From an unidentified bacterial endosymbiont (GTDB lineage Bacteria > Pseudomonadota > Gammaproteobacteria > Enterobacterales > G038960095), in the NCBI RefSeq assembly GCF_918320885.1, contig NZ_OU907312.1:1364465-1428464 (forward strand): DNA of 64,000 nt, in the 5' to 3' direction. The stretch's first letter is position 1. Every line of letters starts with the position of its first letter. The translations under genes were made by a program, and so were the position numbers. Below, piece by piece: positions 26,156-35,974 of this stretch. A model generated the notes under the pieces. It searched no databases. It was not told the origin of the DNA and was given only the letters and a program-made list of their open reading frames with translations.

Positions 26156-27340
26156 AATAGCCGCCAGCACTCTGAGGCTCAGGTGGCGCAAATCGCCGCC
26201 TCTATTCAAGCCTTTGGGTGGACCACCCCTATCTTGGTGGATGGGGCGAACGGCATTATTGCCGGCCACGGCAGGCTGTTGGCGGCCCAGCAGCTGGCAT
26301 GGCAGCAGGTGCCAGTGATCGAACTGAAACAGCTCACCGAACTACAGCAGCAGGCCTATCGGTTAGCCGATAATCAGCTGGCTGCCAATGCCGAGTGGGA
26401 TGAAGCACTGCTCAAAGTCGCTTTGCAGACCCTGCAAGCCGCTGATTTCGATCTGTCGTTAACCGGTTTTTCCACGGAGGAACTTTCAGCACTATTGACT
26501 GAACTGAGTCAGGAGGAGTCACCGACTGCTGCTGATGAGCTGCTGCCAGATCCCCTACCCTCGCCAGTCAGTCAGCTGGGCGATTGCTGGCTATTGGGAG
26601 CCCACCGGCTGCTCTGTGGCGACGCCACCGATCCCGCGGTATTAGCGCAGCTGATGGACGGTGAACAGGCTGCTATGGCCTTTACCGATCCCCCCTACAA
26701 CGTCAATTATCAAGGCCGCACACAGCGCCAAGGGCGCCACTCCCCCCGGCCGATTATCAACGACAACCTGGGGGAAGCTTTTACCAAGTTCCTCACCATC
26801 AGCTGCCGCCAGCTGCTGCAGTACACCGAGGGCGCTGTCTATATCTGTATGGGCGCCAAGCAGCTCGACCAACTGCAACAGGCCTTTCAGCAAGCTGGCG
26901 GCCAATGGTCCACCTTTATCATCTGGGTGAAAAACCGCTTTACCCTCGGACGAGCCGATTATCAGCGCCAATATGAGGTGGCCCTCTATGGCTGGCGGGC
27001 CGGCGCCAAACACTTCTGGTGTGGCGATCGTGATCAAGGCGATGTCTGGTTCTTCGATAAGCCGCTGAAAAACGATCTCCACCCCACCATGAAACCAGTG
27101 CCCCTGGTGGAGCGGGCCCTGAACAACAGCAGCCGCCCCCATGATCTGGTGCTCGATCTATTTGCTGGTTCCGGTACCACGCTGATAGCGGCCGAGAAGA
27201 CTCAACGACGTGCCCGGTTAGTGGAGCTCGATCCCCACTATGTCGATGTCATCATACAGCGCTGGCAGACGTTGACGGGCCAGACCGCTCGACGCCAAGC
27301 CGATCACCGCTGCTTTGATGAGCTCGCGGCTGCCAGTTAG
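26045..27340 (+). CDS. ParB-domain DNA methyltransferase
   Basis: 431 residues. N-terminal ParB/Srx domain (IEYRPIAALIPYAGNSRQHS, GIIAGHGR at 70-77), then a beta-class N4/N6 methyltransferase with TDPPYNV at 214-220, a target region, and the SAM-binding FAGSGTT at 373-379. It should methylate cytosine-N4 or adenine-N6 in phage or host DNA, often as anti-restriction. The first 21 residues are atypical for the family; the GTG at 26108 (VQIEYRPI) is an alternative start that matches relatives better. It lies just before the terminase genes. Confidence 0.9.
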   Translation: MIYSKLGTSSPLSPFFQSRPPVQIEYRPIAALIPYAGNSRQHSEAQVAQIAASIQAFGWTTPILVDGANGIIAGHGRLLAAQQLAWQQVPVIELKQLTELQQQAYRLADNQLAANAEWDEALLKVALQTLQAADFDLSLTGFSTEELSALLTELSQEESPTAADELLPDPLPSPVSQLGDCWLLGAHRLLCGDATDPAVLAQLMDGEQAAMAFTDPPYNVNYQGRTQRQGRHSPRPIINDNLGEAFTKFLTISCRQLLQYTEGAVYICMGAKQLDQLQQAFQQAGGQWSTFIIWVKNRFTLGRADYQRQYEVALYGWRAGAKHFWCGDRDQGDVWFFDKPLKNDLHPTMKPVPLVERALNNSSRPHDLVLDLFAGSGTTLIAAEKTQRRARLVELDPHYVDVIIQRWQTLTGQTARRQADHRCFDELAAAS

Positions 27341-27457
27341 CCACCACCGCGGGGGGCCCCTGGACCTAGAGAGCCATTTGGTGCCATTAACCCGCGTGAT
27401 TTGACTAGAGACCGATCGGCCTAAAGGTTCGCTTCCTCAAACAATTGAGAGGTATCC

Positions 27458-27985
27458 ATGGCCATAGCCACGGTCGAGTCACTGGCTAAGCTGCTGGATA
27501 TCACCCCACGCCGCATCCAACAGCTGGTGGCCGCCAAAGTGCTCCCAAAACCGGTAAGCCGCGGGCAGTATGAGATTGTGCCCTCTGTGATCGCCTATAT
27601 CCGCCATCTCCGTGCGATCGCTCACGGCGATAGTGGCGATCTGCTGGTTGAAAAAACCCGCCTGGCCCGCGCCCAAGCGGCAAAAACTGAGCTGGAGACC
27701 GCCCGCTTACAAAGTACCCTGGTCCCCGCCGTTGAGGTGGCCCGCTGTTGGGGGGCGATGGTCACCGCCGCCCGCGCTAAATTATTAGCCTTGCCAGCCC
27801 GGACCGCCCCCTTACTCCAGCCCCTCAGCACCGAGGGGGCCATTGAGCAGCTGCTCACCGATCGGCTGATGGAGGCGTTAGCAGAACTTGCACAGATCCC
27901 TTTCGTTGACTCTTCAGGGCTTGATCACCCAAGTCCAACAGCTGTGGCGCCCGCCACCAACGATGACCGTGAGCCAATGGAGTGA
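27458..27985 (+). CDS. Terminase small subunit (Nu1-like)
   Basis: 175 residues. An N-terminal winged HTH (ATVESLAKLLDITPRRIQQLV, then VSRGQYEIVPSVIAYIRHLR) is followed by a long charged helix (VEKTRLARAQAAKTELETARLQ), the arrangement of lambda Nu1. It recognises the packaging site and assembles with the large subunit. Its 3' end overlaps the start of the large subunit gene. Confidence 0.88.
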   Translation: MAIATVESLAKLLDITPRRIQQLVAAKVLPKPVSRGQYEIVPSVIAYIRHLRAIAHGDSGDLLVEKTRLARAQAAKTELETARLQSTLVPAVEVARCWGAMVTAARAKLLALPARTAPLLQPLSTEGAIEQLLTDRLMEALAELAQIPFVDSSGLDHPSPTAVAPATNDDREPME

Positions 27986-29807
27986 GGCTAATCTCTACCT
28001 GTCACCAGAAGATAGCGCAGAACCTGGAAAGTACCTAGGACACCGCGCCCCCTATCAGCGCGGCATCATGGAGGCTTTCACCGAGCCGGGCGTCGAAGAG
28101 GTGGTCATCATGTCTTCAGCCCAGGTAGGCAAGACCCTGATTTTAAAAGCGCTGATCGGCTATTACATCGATCTCGATGCCTCGCCTATCTTGATGGTAC
28201 AACCGACCATTGAGATGGGGGAGAGCTTCTCTAAAGAGCGCTTAGCGCCGATGATCCGCGATACCCCCGCCTTGGCGGCTAAAGTGCGTGACGCCAAGAG
28301 TCGCGACTCCGGCAACACCATCTTAAAAAAGTATTTTCCCGGTGGTCATTTAACCATCGCCGGCGCCAACAGTGCCGCCAGCCTCTCCAGCCGCCCCATT
28401 CGGGTGCTGCTCTGTGATGAGGTCGACCGCTACCCCGCCTCGGCCGGCACCGAGGGCGATCCCGTCACCCTGGCGCGCAAACGGACCACCACCTTTCGGT
28501 CACGCAAAAAAATTGTCCTGGTCTCCACCCCCACTATCCAGGGACATAGTCGGATTGAACGGGCTTGGCTGCAATCCGATCAACGCCACTTCTGGGTCCC
28601 CTGCCCGCACTGTGACCATCGTCACATTCTGGAGTGGCAGCAGATCTTCATCCCAGAAGAGGAGCCCTCGAAAACCTGTTTACTCTGTCCCGCCTGCGGG
28701 GCTTTGATCCAGGAGGCGGATCGCCCCGCGATGTTGGCAGCGGGTGAATGGAGAGCGCAAGTAGTTAACAGCCCGATCCCCGGCTTTCATCTGAATGAAC
28801 TCTACTCCCCTTGGCGCAAACTCTCAGAGATCGCCAGTGACTTTTTAAAAGCCCAAGGCAATCCCGAGGAGTTGCGCAGCTGGTGGAATACCACCCTAGG
28901 CTTGCCCTTTGAGTCCTTAGGCGATCGGGCCGATCCCCAGCAGCTCTCACTGCAGCGGGAACACTATGCCCCCGATAGCCTGCCCAACGGAATTTTAACA
29001 ATAACGGTTGGGGTCGATACCCAAAAAGATCGCCTGGAGTTGGAAATTGTCGGTTGGGGGGTTGGCGAGGAGTCCTGGGGGATTGAGGCGATTTCCCTGC
29101 AGGGGAGCCCGGTGGAGCCTGAGAGCTGGCAACAGCTTGATCAGCTGTTAATCAACGGGCGCTTTCTCACGGAGGATGGCCGCGTATTACGGATAGCCGC
29201 GGTCTGCATTGACTCTGGAGGGCATCATGTGCAGCAGGTGTATGAGTTTGCCACCCCCCGTTTTGCCCGCAATCTCTGGGCGATTAAAGGCCAATATGGC
29301 CCCAGGCCCGTCTGGCCGAAGCGCCATACCCGCTCGGGTAAATATCGCGGCCACACCCTGCGGTTAATTGGGGTCGATACCGCGAAAGATACCATTTATG
29401 CCTACTGGCAGGTTGCCCTTGGCAAGCCTGGCTACTGTCACTTTGCCCTCTCCTACGACGATGAGTGGTTTAAACAGGCCACCATCGAAAAACGGGTGAC
29501 CAAGCTCGACCACCGTGGTCAGGAGATCCGCCGCTGGGAAAAGCCACCCGGGGCGCGGAATGAAGCCCTGGACTGTCGGGTCTACGCCTATGCAGCGCTA
29601 CAGGGACTGAAGATAGAGCGTCGCTTGCTATTAACACATAGTCACCGCCTGGCCTTACAGCATGAAGAGCAGGCCCGGCCTGCAACCCTCAGTCACTCCG
29701 TACCCCAAATAGCGGTAGCAGCCACAGCCCCAACCGCGCCACTGCCTGCACGGGTTGCCCGGTCGCGACGCTGCTCGTTATCTCACTATTTACGGCCTCG
29801 ACGTTAA
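27888..29807 (+). CDS. Terminase large subunit (lambda GpA family)
   Basis: 639 residues. The TTG start at 27888 is chosen because lambda GpA also has about 20 residues before the conserved WSEANLYLSPEDSAEPG segment; ATG 27963 is an alternative. Walker A-like SSAQVGKT is at 76-83 and Walker B VLLCDEVDR near 180. Zinc-type cysteines (CPHCDHRH, CLLCPACG) follow. The nuclease domain has GVDTQKDRLELEIVGWG and NEALDCRVYAYAAL. It packages DNA into the head and cuts concatemers. It overlaps the gpW gene in sequence context at its 3' end by about 1 codon spacing. Confidence 0.93.
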   Translation: MHRSLSLTLQGLITQVQQLWRPPPTMTVSQWSEANLYLSPEDSAEPGKYLGHRAPYQRGIMEAFTEPGVEEVVIMSSAQVGKTLILKALIGYYIDLDASPILMVQPTIEMGESFSKERLAPMIRDTPALAAKVRDAKSRDSGNTILKKYFPGGHLTIAGANSAASLSSRPIRVLLCDEVDRYPASAGTEGDPVTLARKRTTTFRSRKKIVLVSTPTIQGHSRIERAWLQSDQRHFWVPCPHCDHRHILEWQQIFIPEEEPSKTCLLCPACGALIQEADRPAMLAAGEWRAQVVNSPIPGFHLNELYSPWRKLSEIASDFLKAQGNPEELRSWWNTTLGLPFESLGDRADPQQLSLQREHYAPDSLPNGILTITVGVDTQKDRLELEIVGWGVGEESWGIEAISLQGSPVEPESWQQLDQLLINGRFLTEDGRVLRIAAVCIDSGGHHVQQVYEFATPRFARNLWAIKGQYGPRPVWPKRHTRSGKYRGHTLRLIGVDTAKDTIYAYWQVALGKPGYCHFALSYDDEWFKQATIEKRVTKLDHRGQEIRRWEKPPGARNEALDCRVYAYAALQGLKIERRLLLTHSHRLALQHEEQARPATLSHSVPQIAVAATAPTAPLPARVARSRRCSLSHYLRPRR

Positions 29808-29814
29808 GGAGCTT

Positions 29815-30024
29815 ATGGCTTTTGCACAAGAAGATATTGAGCGACTAGAACAGGCCATCGCTAAGGGTGAGCGGATCGTGCGGTTTGCCGATCGCTCCAT
29901 TGAGTATCGCTCGATTAAGGAGCTGATTGAGGCCCGTGATCGCATGCTGACTGAGCGGAGTACCCAACTGCCACCCCAGCGCTCACGACTCACGCGGCTC
30001 TACCATGCAGGCAAGGGGTTGTAA
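29815..30024 (+). CDS. Head-tail joining protein GpW
   Basis: 69 residues from ATG 29815 with AAGGAG upstream. The sequence FAQEDIERLEQAIAKGERIV, then SIEYRSIKELIEARDRM fits lambda gpW, a small protein that plugs the portal between packaging and tail joining. Size and place, between terminase and portal, match lambda. Confidence 0.88.
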   Translation: MAFAQEDIERLEQAIAKGERIVRFADRSIEYRSIKELIEARDRMLTERSTQLPPQRSRLTRLYHAGKGL

Positions 30025-30028
30025 GCCA

Positions 30029-31513
30029 ATGGCCCTAAACTATCCCTGGCTGCAACGGCGGGGCTTTGTCATCCCCGAGCGACTGCTCAAGGCGAGTTAT
30101 GAAGCTGCCGGATCGGGTAGGCGCACCCACACCTGGAACGCGCCCAGCAGTGGTCCTAGTGCGATAGCCCTGGGCGGTCTGCAAGCGCTACGGGATCGGG
30201 CACGGGCGATGACCCGGAATGATCCCTATGCCTTTTCGGCGATCGATCATTTAGTGTCGAGCACCATTGGAACCGGCATCACACCAAAACCCCAACACCC
30301 AGACGATCAGATCCGTCGGCAGTTACAGGAGCTGTGGGACGATTGGACCGAAGAGGTCGATGGGGATGGCCGTACCGATTGGTATGGACTGCAAGCCATC
30401 GTCTGCCGAACACTCTATGAGGCTGGGGAGTGCTTTGTCAGGCTACAGCCGCAGCGATTAAATGCTGATTGGGCGGTGCCTCTGCAGTTACAGCTGCTTG
30501 AGCCGGAATTTGTGCCCCATGAGAAGCATGAACTGTTAGCCAATGGGCACGCCATCCGGGCCGGGATCGAATTTAACCGGCAGGGTCAACGAGTGGCCTA
30601 CTGGGTCTATCCCCGGCATCCTGGGGAGCGTTTAGAGCCCCAGTTTGGTGCCAATCAGCTCATTCGGGTGCCCGCGGACCAGCTCCTGCATATTTTTGAA
30701 CCGCTGCGGCCCGGGCAGCTGCGGGGGGTCCCGCTGTTGGCTCCGGTATTAACGCGGTTGAAGTCACTGGATAACTTTGATGATGCCGTGCTGTTTCGCC
30801 AGGAGGTCTCCAATCTGTTTGCCGGCTTTATTCGCAAGCCGGTGCCCGATGAGCCCTTAACCGATCCGCTGACCGGCGCTCCCCTGCGGCCCGATAGCGA
30901 CGGCTTTACCCCGATGGTGGGCTTGGAGCCCGGTACCCTGCAAGAGCTGTTGCCCGGCGAAGATATCCACTTCTCCACCCCACCGGATGCCGGCAACACC
31001 TACCCCGATTTTATGCGCCAACAGCTGTTAGCCACCGCTGCCGGTGCTGGGTTGCCCTATGAATTATTGACCGGCGATCTCCGCGGGATCAGTGATCGGA
31101 TCATTCGCGTGGTCCTGAACGAATTTAGACGGCGTATCGAACAGCGACAATTTGGCATTTTTGTCTATCAACTCTGCCGGCCAGTGCGCAACGCCTGGCT
31201 CGATCTGGCGGTATTGGCGGGGGCGATTCAGCTGCCCGATTATCCGCAGCAGCGCCGCCACTATCGGCGTACCCGTTGGGTACCTCAGGGCTGGCCCTAC
31301 TTGCATCCCGTCCAGGATGTCCAGGCCCGCCGAATGGAGGTACGCGCCGGCTTTACCTCCCGCTCAGAGGTCGCTTTACGCCAAGGCTATGATGCTGAGT
31401 TAATCGATGCCGAAAATGCGGCAGACAATGCCCGGGTAGATGCCTGGGGACTGCAATACGATTCCGATCCTCGGCTCGCGGTGGCTGAGAGTGATCCCAA
31501 GGCATCAATTTAA
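30029..31513 (+). CDS. Portal protein (lambda GpB family)
   Basis: 494 residues from ATG 30029. Family features: TRNDPYAFSAIDHLVSSTIG, WDDWTEEVDGDGRTDWYGLQ, LLEPEFV, HIFEPLRPGQLRGVPLLAPV and RVVLNEFRRRIEQRQF. It forms the ring through which DNA enters the capsid. It follows gpW and precedes the protease, as in lambda-type heads. An upstream ATG at 30005 overlapping gpW is possible. Confidence 0.93.
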   Translation: MALNYPWLQRRGFVIPERLLKASYEAAGSGRRTHTWNAPSSGPSAIALGGLQALRDRARAMTRNDPYAFSAIDHLVSSTIGTGITPKPQHPDDQIRRQLQELWDDWTEEVDGDGRTDWYGLQAIVCRTLYEAGECFVRLQPQRLNADWAVPLQLQLLEPEFVPHEKHELLANGHAIRAGIEFNRQGQRVAYWVYPRHPGERLEPQFGANQLIRVPADQLLHIFEPLRPGQLRGVPLLAPVLTRLKSLDNFDDAVLFRQEVSNLFAGFIRKPVPDEPLTDPLTGAPLRPDSDGFTPMVGLEPGTLQELLPGEDIHFSTPPDAGNTYPDFMRQQLLATAAGAGLPYELLTGDLRGISDRIIRVVLNEFRRRIEQRQFGIFVYQLCRPVRNAWLDLAVLAGAIQLPDYPQQRRHYRRTRWVPQGWPYLHPVQDVQARRMEVRAGFTSRSEVALRQGYDAELIDAENAADNARVDAWGLQYDSDPRLAVAESDPKASI

Positions 31514-31525
31514 GGAACAACCTGA

Positions 31526-32605
31526 ATGACGACTCCCAGTAGGGCAACCTCACGGTGCTGGTATCACATCCACGCCCAGGCGACCCCTCACCAACCCAAA
31601 GCCATCGAAGTATTGATCTACGACGAAATCGGTCTCTGGGGTATTAGCGCCAGCCAGTTTTTGCAAGATCTTGCAGCGATGGATGATGGCAGCAGCCCCA
31701 TCACCGTGGCGATTAACAGTCCCGGGGGCAATGTCTTTGATGGCTTTGCCATTTACAACGCCCTCTTGCGCTTAGGCGACCGCTGTACCGTCCGCATCGA
31801 TGGCTTAGCCGCCTCGATTGCCAGTGTCATCGCCTGTGGCGGCCATAGAGTCGTCATGGCAGCCAATGCCTTGCTGATGATCCACAACCCCTGGTCACTC
31901 GCCTATGGCACTGCAGAGGAGCTCAGGAAGACCGCCGATCTGATCGATAAAACCCGCGAGGGGATTTTAGCCGCCTATCAGCGCCGGGCCCCCAGTCTAG
32001 AGGCCGATAAGTTGGCGCTGCTATTGGATGAAGAGAGCTGGTTTACCGCCACTGAGGCAGTTGCCTTAGGGTTTGCTGATGAGATCACGCCTGAAAATAA
32101 GATAACCGCCACCATCAGCTCCAGCGGCTTAATACACCAGTTTAAGCGCGCGCCAGCGGCCCTGTTAGCACCAACTGCCTTGGTAGATAAGCCCTCCTCA
32201 GCTCCTGCTCCAGCCGCAGAGCCCCCGCTTCATAATATTGTTAGGCTCGTCAGTGCCTACTGTCAGGCGGGATTAACAGCCCCCAGTGAGTTCCTACTGC
32301 GGCGCCTCGATCTGGCGGATGAGATCCAAGTAGCCGCTGAGCTGGAGCGTATTAGCGCCATTGACTCTCTGTGTAAAACCGCCAACCAACCACAGTGGAC
32401 CGTTCATTGCCTGCAATCAGCGATGACCCTTGACAGCGTCCGTGCTCAACTGCTTAACCAGCTGGTAGCAGCCACGATACCGATTAACCCGCAAGCGATC
32501 ACAACAGAACCCCTAGTCACGCCGTTGCCGCCGAGCACGGAGATCTATGCGCGCCGCCACCGCCTGGCGACCACCACCCTACAAGCCTTAAGAGGAGTCT
32601 TATGA
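31526..32605 (+). CDS. Head maturation protease (ClpP-like, S14)
   Basis: 359 residues. The N-terminal 200 residues are a ClpP fold with INSPGGNVFDGFAIYNAL, catalytic Ser97 in DGLAASIAS and His120 in MIHNP. The C-terminal 150 residues are low-complexity then helical, consistent with a scaffold-like extension. It would cleave capsid components during head assembly. The stop overlaps the next ATG by 4 bp. Confidence 0.92.
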   Translation: MTTPSRATSRCWYHIHAQATPHQPKAIEVLIYDEIGLWGISASQFLQDLAAMDDGSSPITVAINSPGGNVFDGFAIYNALLRLGDRCTVRIDGLAASIASVIACGGHRVVMAANALLMIHNPWSLAYGTAEELRKTADLIDKTREGILAAYQRRAPSLEADKLALLLDEESWFTATEAVALGFADEITPENKITATISSSGLIHQFKRAPAALLAPTALVDKPSSAPAPAAEPPLHNIVRLVSAYCQAGLTAPSEFLLRRLDLADEIQVAAELERISAIDSLCKTANQPQWTVHCLQSAMTLDSVRAQLLNQLVAATIPINPQAITTEPLVTPLPPSTEIYARRHRLATTTLQALRGVL

Positions 32606-33006
32606 ACATCAAAACAGAGCCGGTACACCCCGCTGAATTTATTATTTCAGAGAGCCCAGGACGCCTGTCACGGGAAGCCATCACGCTCACTGCTGGCGAT
32701 CCCTTACCCGCCGGACAACTGCTGATCTTGGACGACGCCACCAGCACTTATCGCGTGTATACCCCGGAGAGCCCCGCTAATAGAGGCACCCGGGTAAAAC
32801 CCAGTAGCCGTGAGGCAGAAGCAGAACCTTCAACCCCTGAGCCGCCGCCCACGCTGGCGCTGTTAGTCAACCCGGTGCCGGCCGATACCCTTCCCAGAAA
32901 TGGGGGCGCTTGTGTCCGCTTAGCTGAAGTCAGCCGCGCGTTATTAACCGGGCTGGATGAAGTCGCCCGGCACTCCCTCGCTGCCCGCTTTTTAATCGTG
33001 CGTTAA
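32602..33006 (+). CDS. Head decoration protein (lambda GpD-like)
   Basis: 134 residues. HPAEFIISESPGRLSREAIT and TAGDPLPAGQLLI are typical of the GpD decoration family, followed by a proline-rich insertion and a C-terminal RLAEVSRALLTGLDEVA segment. It stabilises the expanded head. It sits between protease and capsid genes. Confidence 0.82.
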   Translation: MNIKTEPVHPAEFIISESPGRLSREAITLTAGDPLPAGQLLILDDATSTYRVYTPESPANRGTRVKPSSREAEAEPSTPEPPPTLALLVNPVPADTLPRNGGACVRLAEVSRALLTGLDEVARHSLAARFLIVR

Positions 33007-33023
33007 CACCATAGGTCCAGCCG

Positions 33024-34031
33024 ATGCCCGTCAGTTTTGAAGCCTTTAATGATCACGCCTTTAGCGTTACCTCGCTGACCGCCGCTATTAATCAGCCCCC
33101 AGAGGGGCAAGCAGTCCCCACGCTACTCGATAGCCTATTTGAAGAGGAGGGGATCACCACCACCTCGGTGCTGATTGAGCGCGAAGGCAACGAACTGGCA
33201 TTAGTCCCCGCCAGTGAACGCGGCGCCCCCACGGATGTCACATTGGCCAGTAAAAGAGATTTGATCCCCTTCGCCACCTTGCATCTGGCCACGGTGGCTG
33301 CCATTAAAGCCGATGAGTTCCAAAATATCCGCGCCTTTGGCACGGAGAATACCGCACAAACCCTACAAAGCCTGGTGGCTAAGCGGCTGCAGAAGATGCG
33401 CCAACGGCTCGAGGCCACCCTGCGCTATCAGCGGGTGGGTGCCATCACCGGCGAGATTTTTGATGCCGATGGTAGCCGTAAGCTGCTCGATCTCTACCAA
33501 AGTTTTAATATCAAACAGAACAGCGTCACGATGGGCTTCAGTGATGCCAGCAGCGAGGTGCAAAAAAAGGTACTGGAGGCCAAACGTAAAAGTGAAGATG
33601 CCCTGGGCGATGCTGGAGTCATCACCGGCTGGTTGGCCATTTGTGGGCGGGGCTTCTATGACGCCTTGATCAGCCACCCTTCGGTCCAACAGGCCTTTGC
33701 CCGCTGGAATGATGGCCAATTTTTACGCGACGATTTGCGAAAAGGCTTCACCTTTTGTGAGGTGATGTGGAAGGAGTTTTATGGCCGCGTGGGTAAACTC
33801 TCCTTTATCAACGATCAGGAGGGTTATTTGATCCCCGTCGGCATCAGTGACTTTCTCATTACCCGCTATGCCCCGGCCGATTATGTGGAGACGGTGAATA
33901 CCATTGGCCTGCCCTTCTACGCCAAGCAGGAGCGGCTGCGGCTGGACAAAGGCATTGAGCTTGAGGCGCAGTCTAATCCGCTCAATCTCTGCACCAAGCC
34001 CCGAGCCATCATTAAACTCACCGCCAAATGA
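33024..34031 (+). CDS. Major capsid protein (GpE family)
   Basis: 335 residues. Recognisable blocks: TTSVLIEREGNELALVPASERG, DLIPFATLHLATVAAIKADE, LEATLRYQRVGAITGEIFDADG and the C-terminal GLPFYAKQERLRLDKGIELEAQSNPL. These match the major capsid protein E family. It forms the icosahedral shell. The stop overlaps the following ATG. Confidence 0.92.
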   Translation: MPVSFEAFNDHAFSVTSLTAAINQPPEGQAVPTLLDSLFEEEGITTTSVLIEREGNELALVPASERGAPTDVTLASKRDLIPFATLHLATVAAIKADEFQNIRAFGTENTAQTLQSLVAKRLQKMRQRLEATLRYQRVGAITGEIFDADGSRKLLDLYQSFNIKQNSVTMGFSDASSEVQKKVLEAKRKSEDALGDAGVITGWLAICGRGFYDALISHPSVQQAFARWNDGQFLRDDLRKGFTFCEVMWKEFYGRVGKLSFINDQEGYLIPVGISDFLITRYAPADYVETVNTIGLPFYAKQERLRLDKGIELEAQSNPLNLCTKPRAIIKLTAK

Positions 34032-34336
34032 TCACCGGACAACCTTTTCGTGATCTGGTCACTGCCCAGGATGCGCGACTCTTTGAGTTACTCTCCGATA
34101 CCGTAGAGATTGCTGGGAATCCCTGCCAAGGGATGTTTTCCGCCCCCTGGCTAGCCCCGCAATTAGGCCAATTAACTACCGGCCTCCTTGAGCCACACCT
34201 GGTGATTAGAGAGGAGGATGCCCGCACCATCAGCACCGGCACGCTGGTGAGCTTTAGCGCCCTCGATTACACAGTGGTCGGGATTGAGCCCGACAGCACT
34301 GGACTGACGGTCCTGTTATTAAGGCCGCTTGATTGA
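34028..34336 (+). CDS. Head-tail joining protein (lambda FII-like)
   Basis: 102 residues. Beta-rich C-terminus (GTLVSFSALDYTVVGIEPDSTGL then TVLLLRPLD) as in phage head-tail connector proteins. Assigned from size, this motif and place after the capsid gene. Confidence 0.7.
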   Translation: MITGQPFRDLVTAQDARLFELLSDTVEIAGNPCQGMFSAPWLAPQLGQLTTGLLEPHLVIREEDARTISTGTLVSFSALDYTVVGIEPDSTGLTVLLLRPLD

Positions 34337-34860
34337 CCACGTTAACCGTCACCCTGGATGTGGAAGCAGTGATGCGAAAACTGCGCCCCTTGGGGGCCCA
34401 AGCCTGCCAAACAGCCTGGCGCCGTACGCTGAAAAAAAGTAGTCGCTGGATCGCCACGCAAACGGCCAAAGCGATCAGCCAACAGACCAAAATCCCACAG
34501 AAGCTGATTAAAAAACGGCTCTATTTTTTCCCAAAATCAGCGAGCAGTGGCAAAGTGTGGTTGGGGTTAAACCCCCTCCCAGCGCATCACTTGGGACAAC
34601 CTAAACAGACTCGCACCGGGGTTAGCGTCGGCCGTTACCACTTTGCCGGGGCCTGGCTGATGCGCTACCGGGCGCCCAATGGTCCGGTGTTTCGGCGACT
34701 GACTCCGAAATCAGCCCGCTATGGCAACGTTACAGTGGCCTGGTCTAGTGCCGGAGAAGCGGCCTTTACCGCGGCCGCCCGCCAGCTCCGCCCGCGCCTG
34801 TTGACCGTTTTGGCTCAAGAGGTGAACTATGCGATCCACCAAGCATTGGCTAAAACATGA
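34333..34860 (+). CDS. Minor tail protein Z-like protein
   Basis: 175 residues from a TTG overlapping the previous stop. TAWRRTLKKSSRWIATQTAKAIS, IPQKLIKKRLYFF and a basic middle match the GPZ minor tail family, involved in head-tail joining. Both neighbours overlap it by 4 bp, so it is part of one late operon. Confidence 0.78.
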   Translation: MTTLTVTLDVEAVMRKLRPLGAQACQTAWRRTLKKSSRWIATQTAKAISQQTKIPQKLIKKRLYFFPKSASSGKVWLGLNPLPAHHLGQPKQTRTGVSVGRYHFAGAWLMRYRAPNGPVFRRLTPKSARYGNVTVAWSSAGEAAFTAAARQLRPRLLTVLAQEVNYAIHQALAKT

Positions 34861-35390
34861 ATCACCCCACGACGCTGATCTCCTTGGCCAGTTTGCACCA
34901 AGCCATTGTTCATGGCCTACAGTGCAAGTTAACAGCCCCCGTGTGGATTGCCGCCTATCCAGTGATTCAACGCACGCTAGCCTTGCCAGCCGTGCTGATC
35001 GAACTGACTGAACTAGAGCCTGGCGACGATCCGGGTACCGGTGAAACGGCGCTAGTCGCCCACCTACAGGCGAGAGTGATGGTCGATCCTAATCGGCCGC
35101 AGGCAGCGCTCTCCGTGCGCGAGCTCGCAGCTCAAGTAGTCGTCGCCCTAACCCATGAGCAGTGGGGTTTGCCGATCACCCCAGCCAAGCTGAGCCGGAT
35201 GGGTGAGGCGCTGATTAAGCCTGATTTAGAAGGCTATCTGGCCTGGAGTGTGGAGTGGTCGCATGAACTGCATCTAGGGACGGTAGTCTGGCCCTACAGG
35301 GATGAGAGTGAATTGACCCTAGCAGTGGGGTTTACTCCGGATGCCGGGCCTCCTGTTGATCACCAGCTGATTAAGGAGCGGGCATGCTAG
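34857..35390 (+). CDS. Putative tail completion/terminator protein
   Basis: 177 residues (SLASLHQAIVHGLQCKLTAPVWIAAYPVI, LPAVLIELTELEPGDDPGTG). I do not recognise the family by sequence. A beta-rich protein of this length between gpZ and the baseplate V gene is most likely a tail terminator or neck protein. The call is from position. Confidence 0.55.
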   Translation: MNHPTTLISLASLHQAIVHGLQCKLTAPVWIAAYPVIQRTLALPAVLIELTELEPGDDPGTGETALVAHLQARVMVDPNRPQAALSVRELAAQVVVALTHEQWGLPITPAKLSRMGEALIKPDLEGYLAWSVEWSHELHLGTVVWPYRDESELTLAVGFTPDAGPPVDHQLIKERAC

Positions 35391-35962
35391 CAGGATTTGT
35401 GGTGGCTGAGCTGGATCGACGGCTAGCAGCGATGATTCAACCAGGCACTATCGCGGCTATCGACTATACCACCGCTCGCGCTCGGGTACGAGTCGGTGAC
35501 TGGATCTCAGCTTGGCTGCCTTGGCAGAGCCGTGCCGGTCAAGTCACCAGCTGGTGCCCGCCAACAGTCGGTGAGCAGTGTCTGCTGCTCTCTGCCTCTG
35601 GCATGCCTGAGCTCGGCTTTATTTTGACCGGATTCTACACCGAGACCTATCAGCCAGCCGATCAGCAGCCGCAAACGATAGCGCTCCGTCTGCCCGATGG
35701 TGCCCAACTGCTGTATGACTGGCAAACCAGCACTTTGGAAGTGGCGGGGATCCAAACCATCAAGATCAGCAATGCACAGATGATCACAGTGGAAAGTAGT
35801 GACACTGTCACAATTAAAGTCCCGCAACTGCTCCTTCAAGGGGAACTGCGGGTAGAGGGCTCAATCCAGGCGACTGGGGATATCCAAGCGGATGGCATTA
35901 GCCTGCAGCAGCATCGCCATCAAGCCCAGGGCAGTAACGCCGAGACCAGTCCACCACAGTGA
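35384..35962 (+). CDS. Baseplate spike protein GpV
   Basis: 192 residues. N-terminal OB-like domain (TIAAIDYTTARARVRVGDWISAWLPW, GEQCLLLSASGM), then a repetitive beta-helix (IKISNAQMITVESSDTVTIK) and a C-terminal QQHRHQ, the metal-binding HxH type apex of P2 gpV. It forms the membrane-piercing tip of a contractile tail. Confidence 0.88.
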   Translation: MLAGFVVAELDRRLAAMIQPGTIAAIDYTTARARVRVGDWISAWLPWQSRAGQVTSWCPPTVGEQCLLLSASGMPELGFILTGFYTETYQPADQQPQTIALRLPDGAQLLYDWQTSTLEVAGIQTIKISNAQMITVESSDTVTIKVPQLLLQGELRVEGSIQATGDIQADGISLQQHRHQAQGSNAETSPPQ

Positions 35963-35974
35963 AAACCAGATATT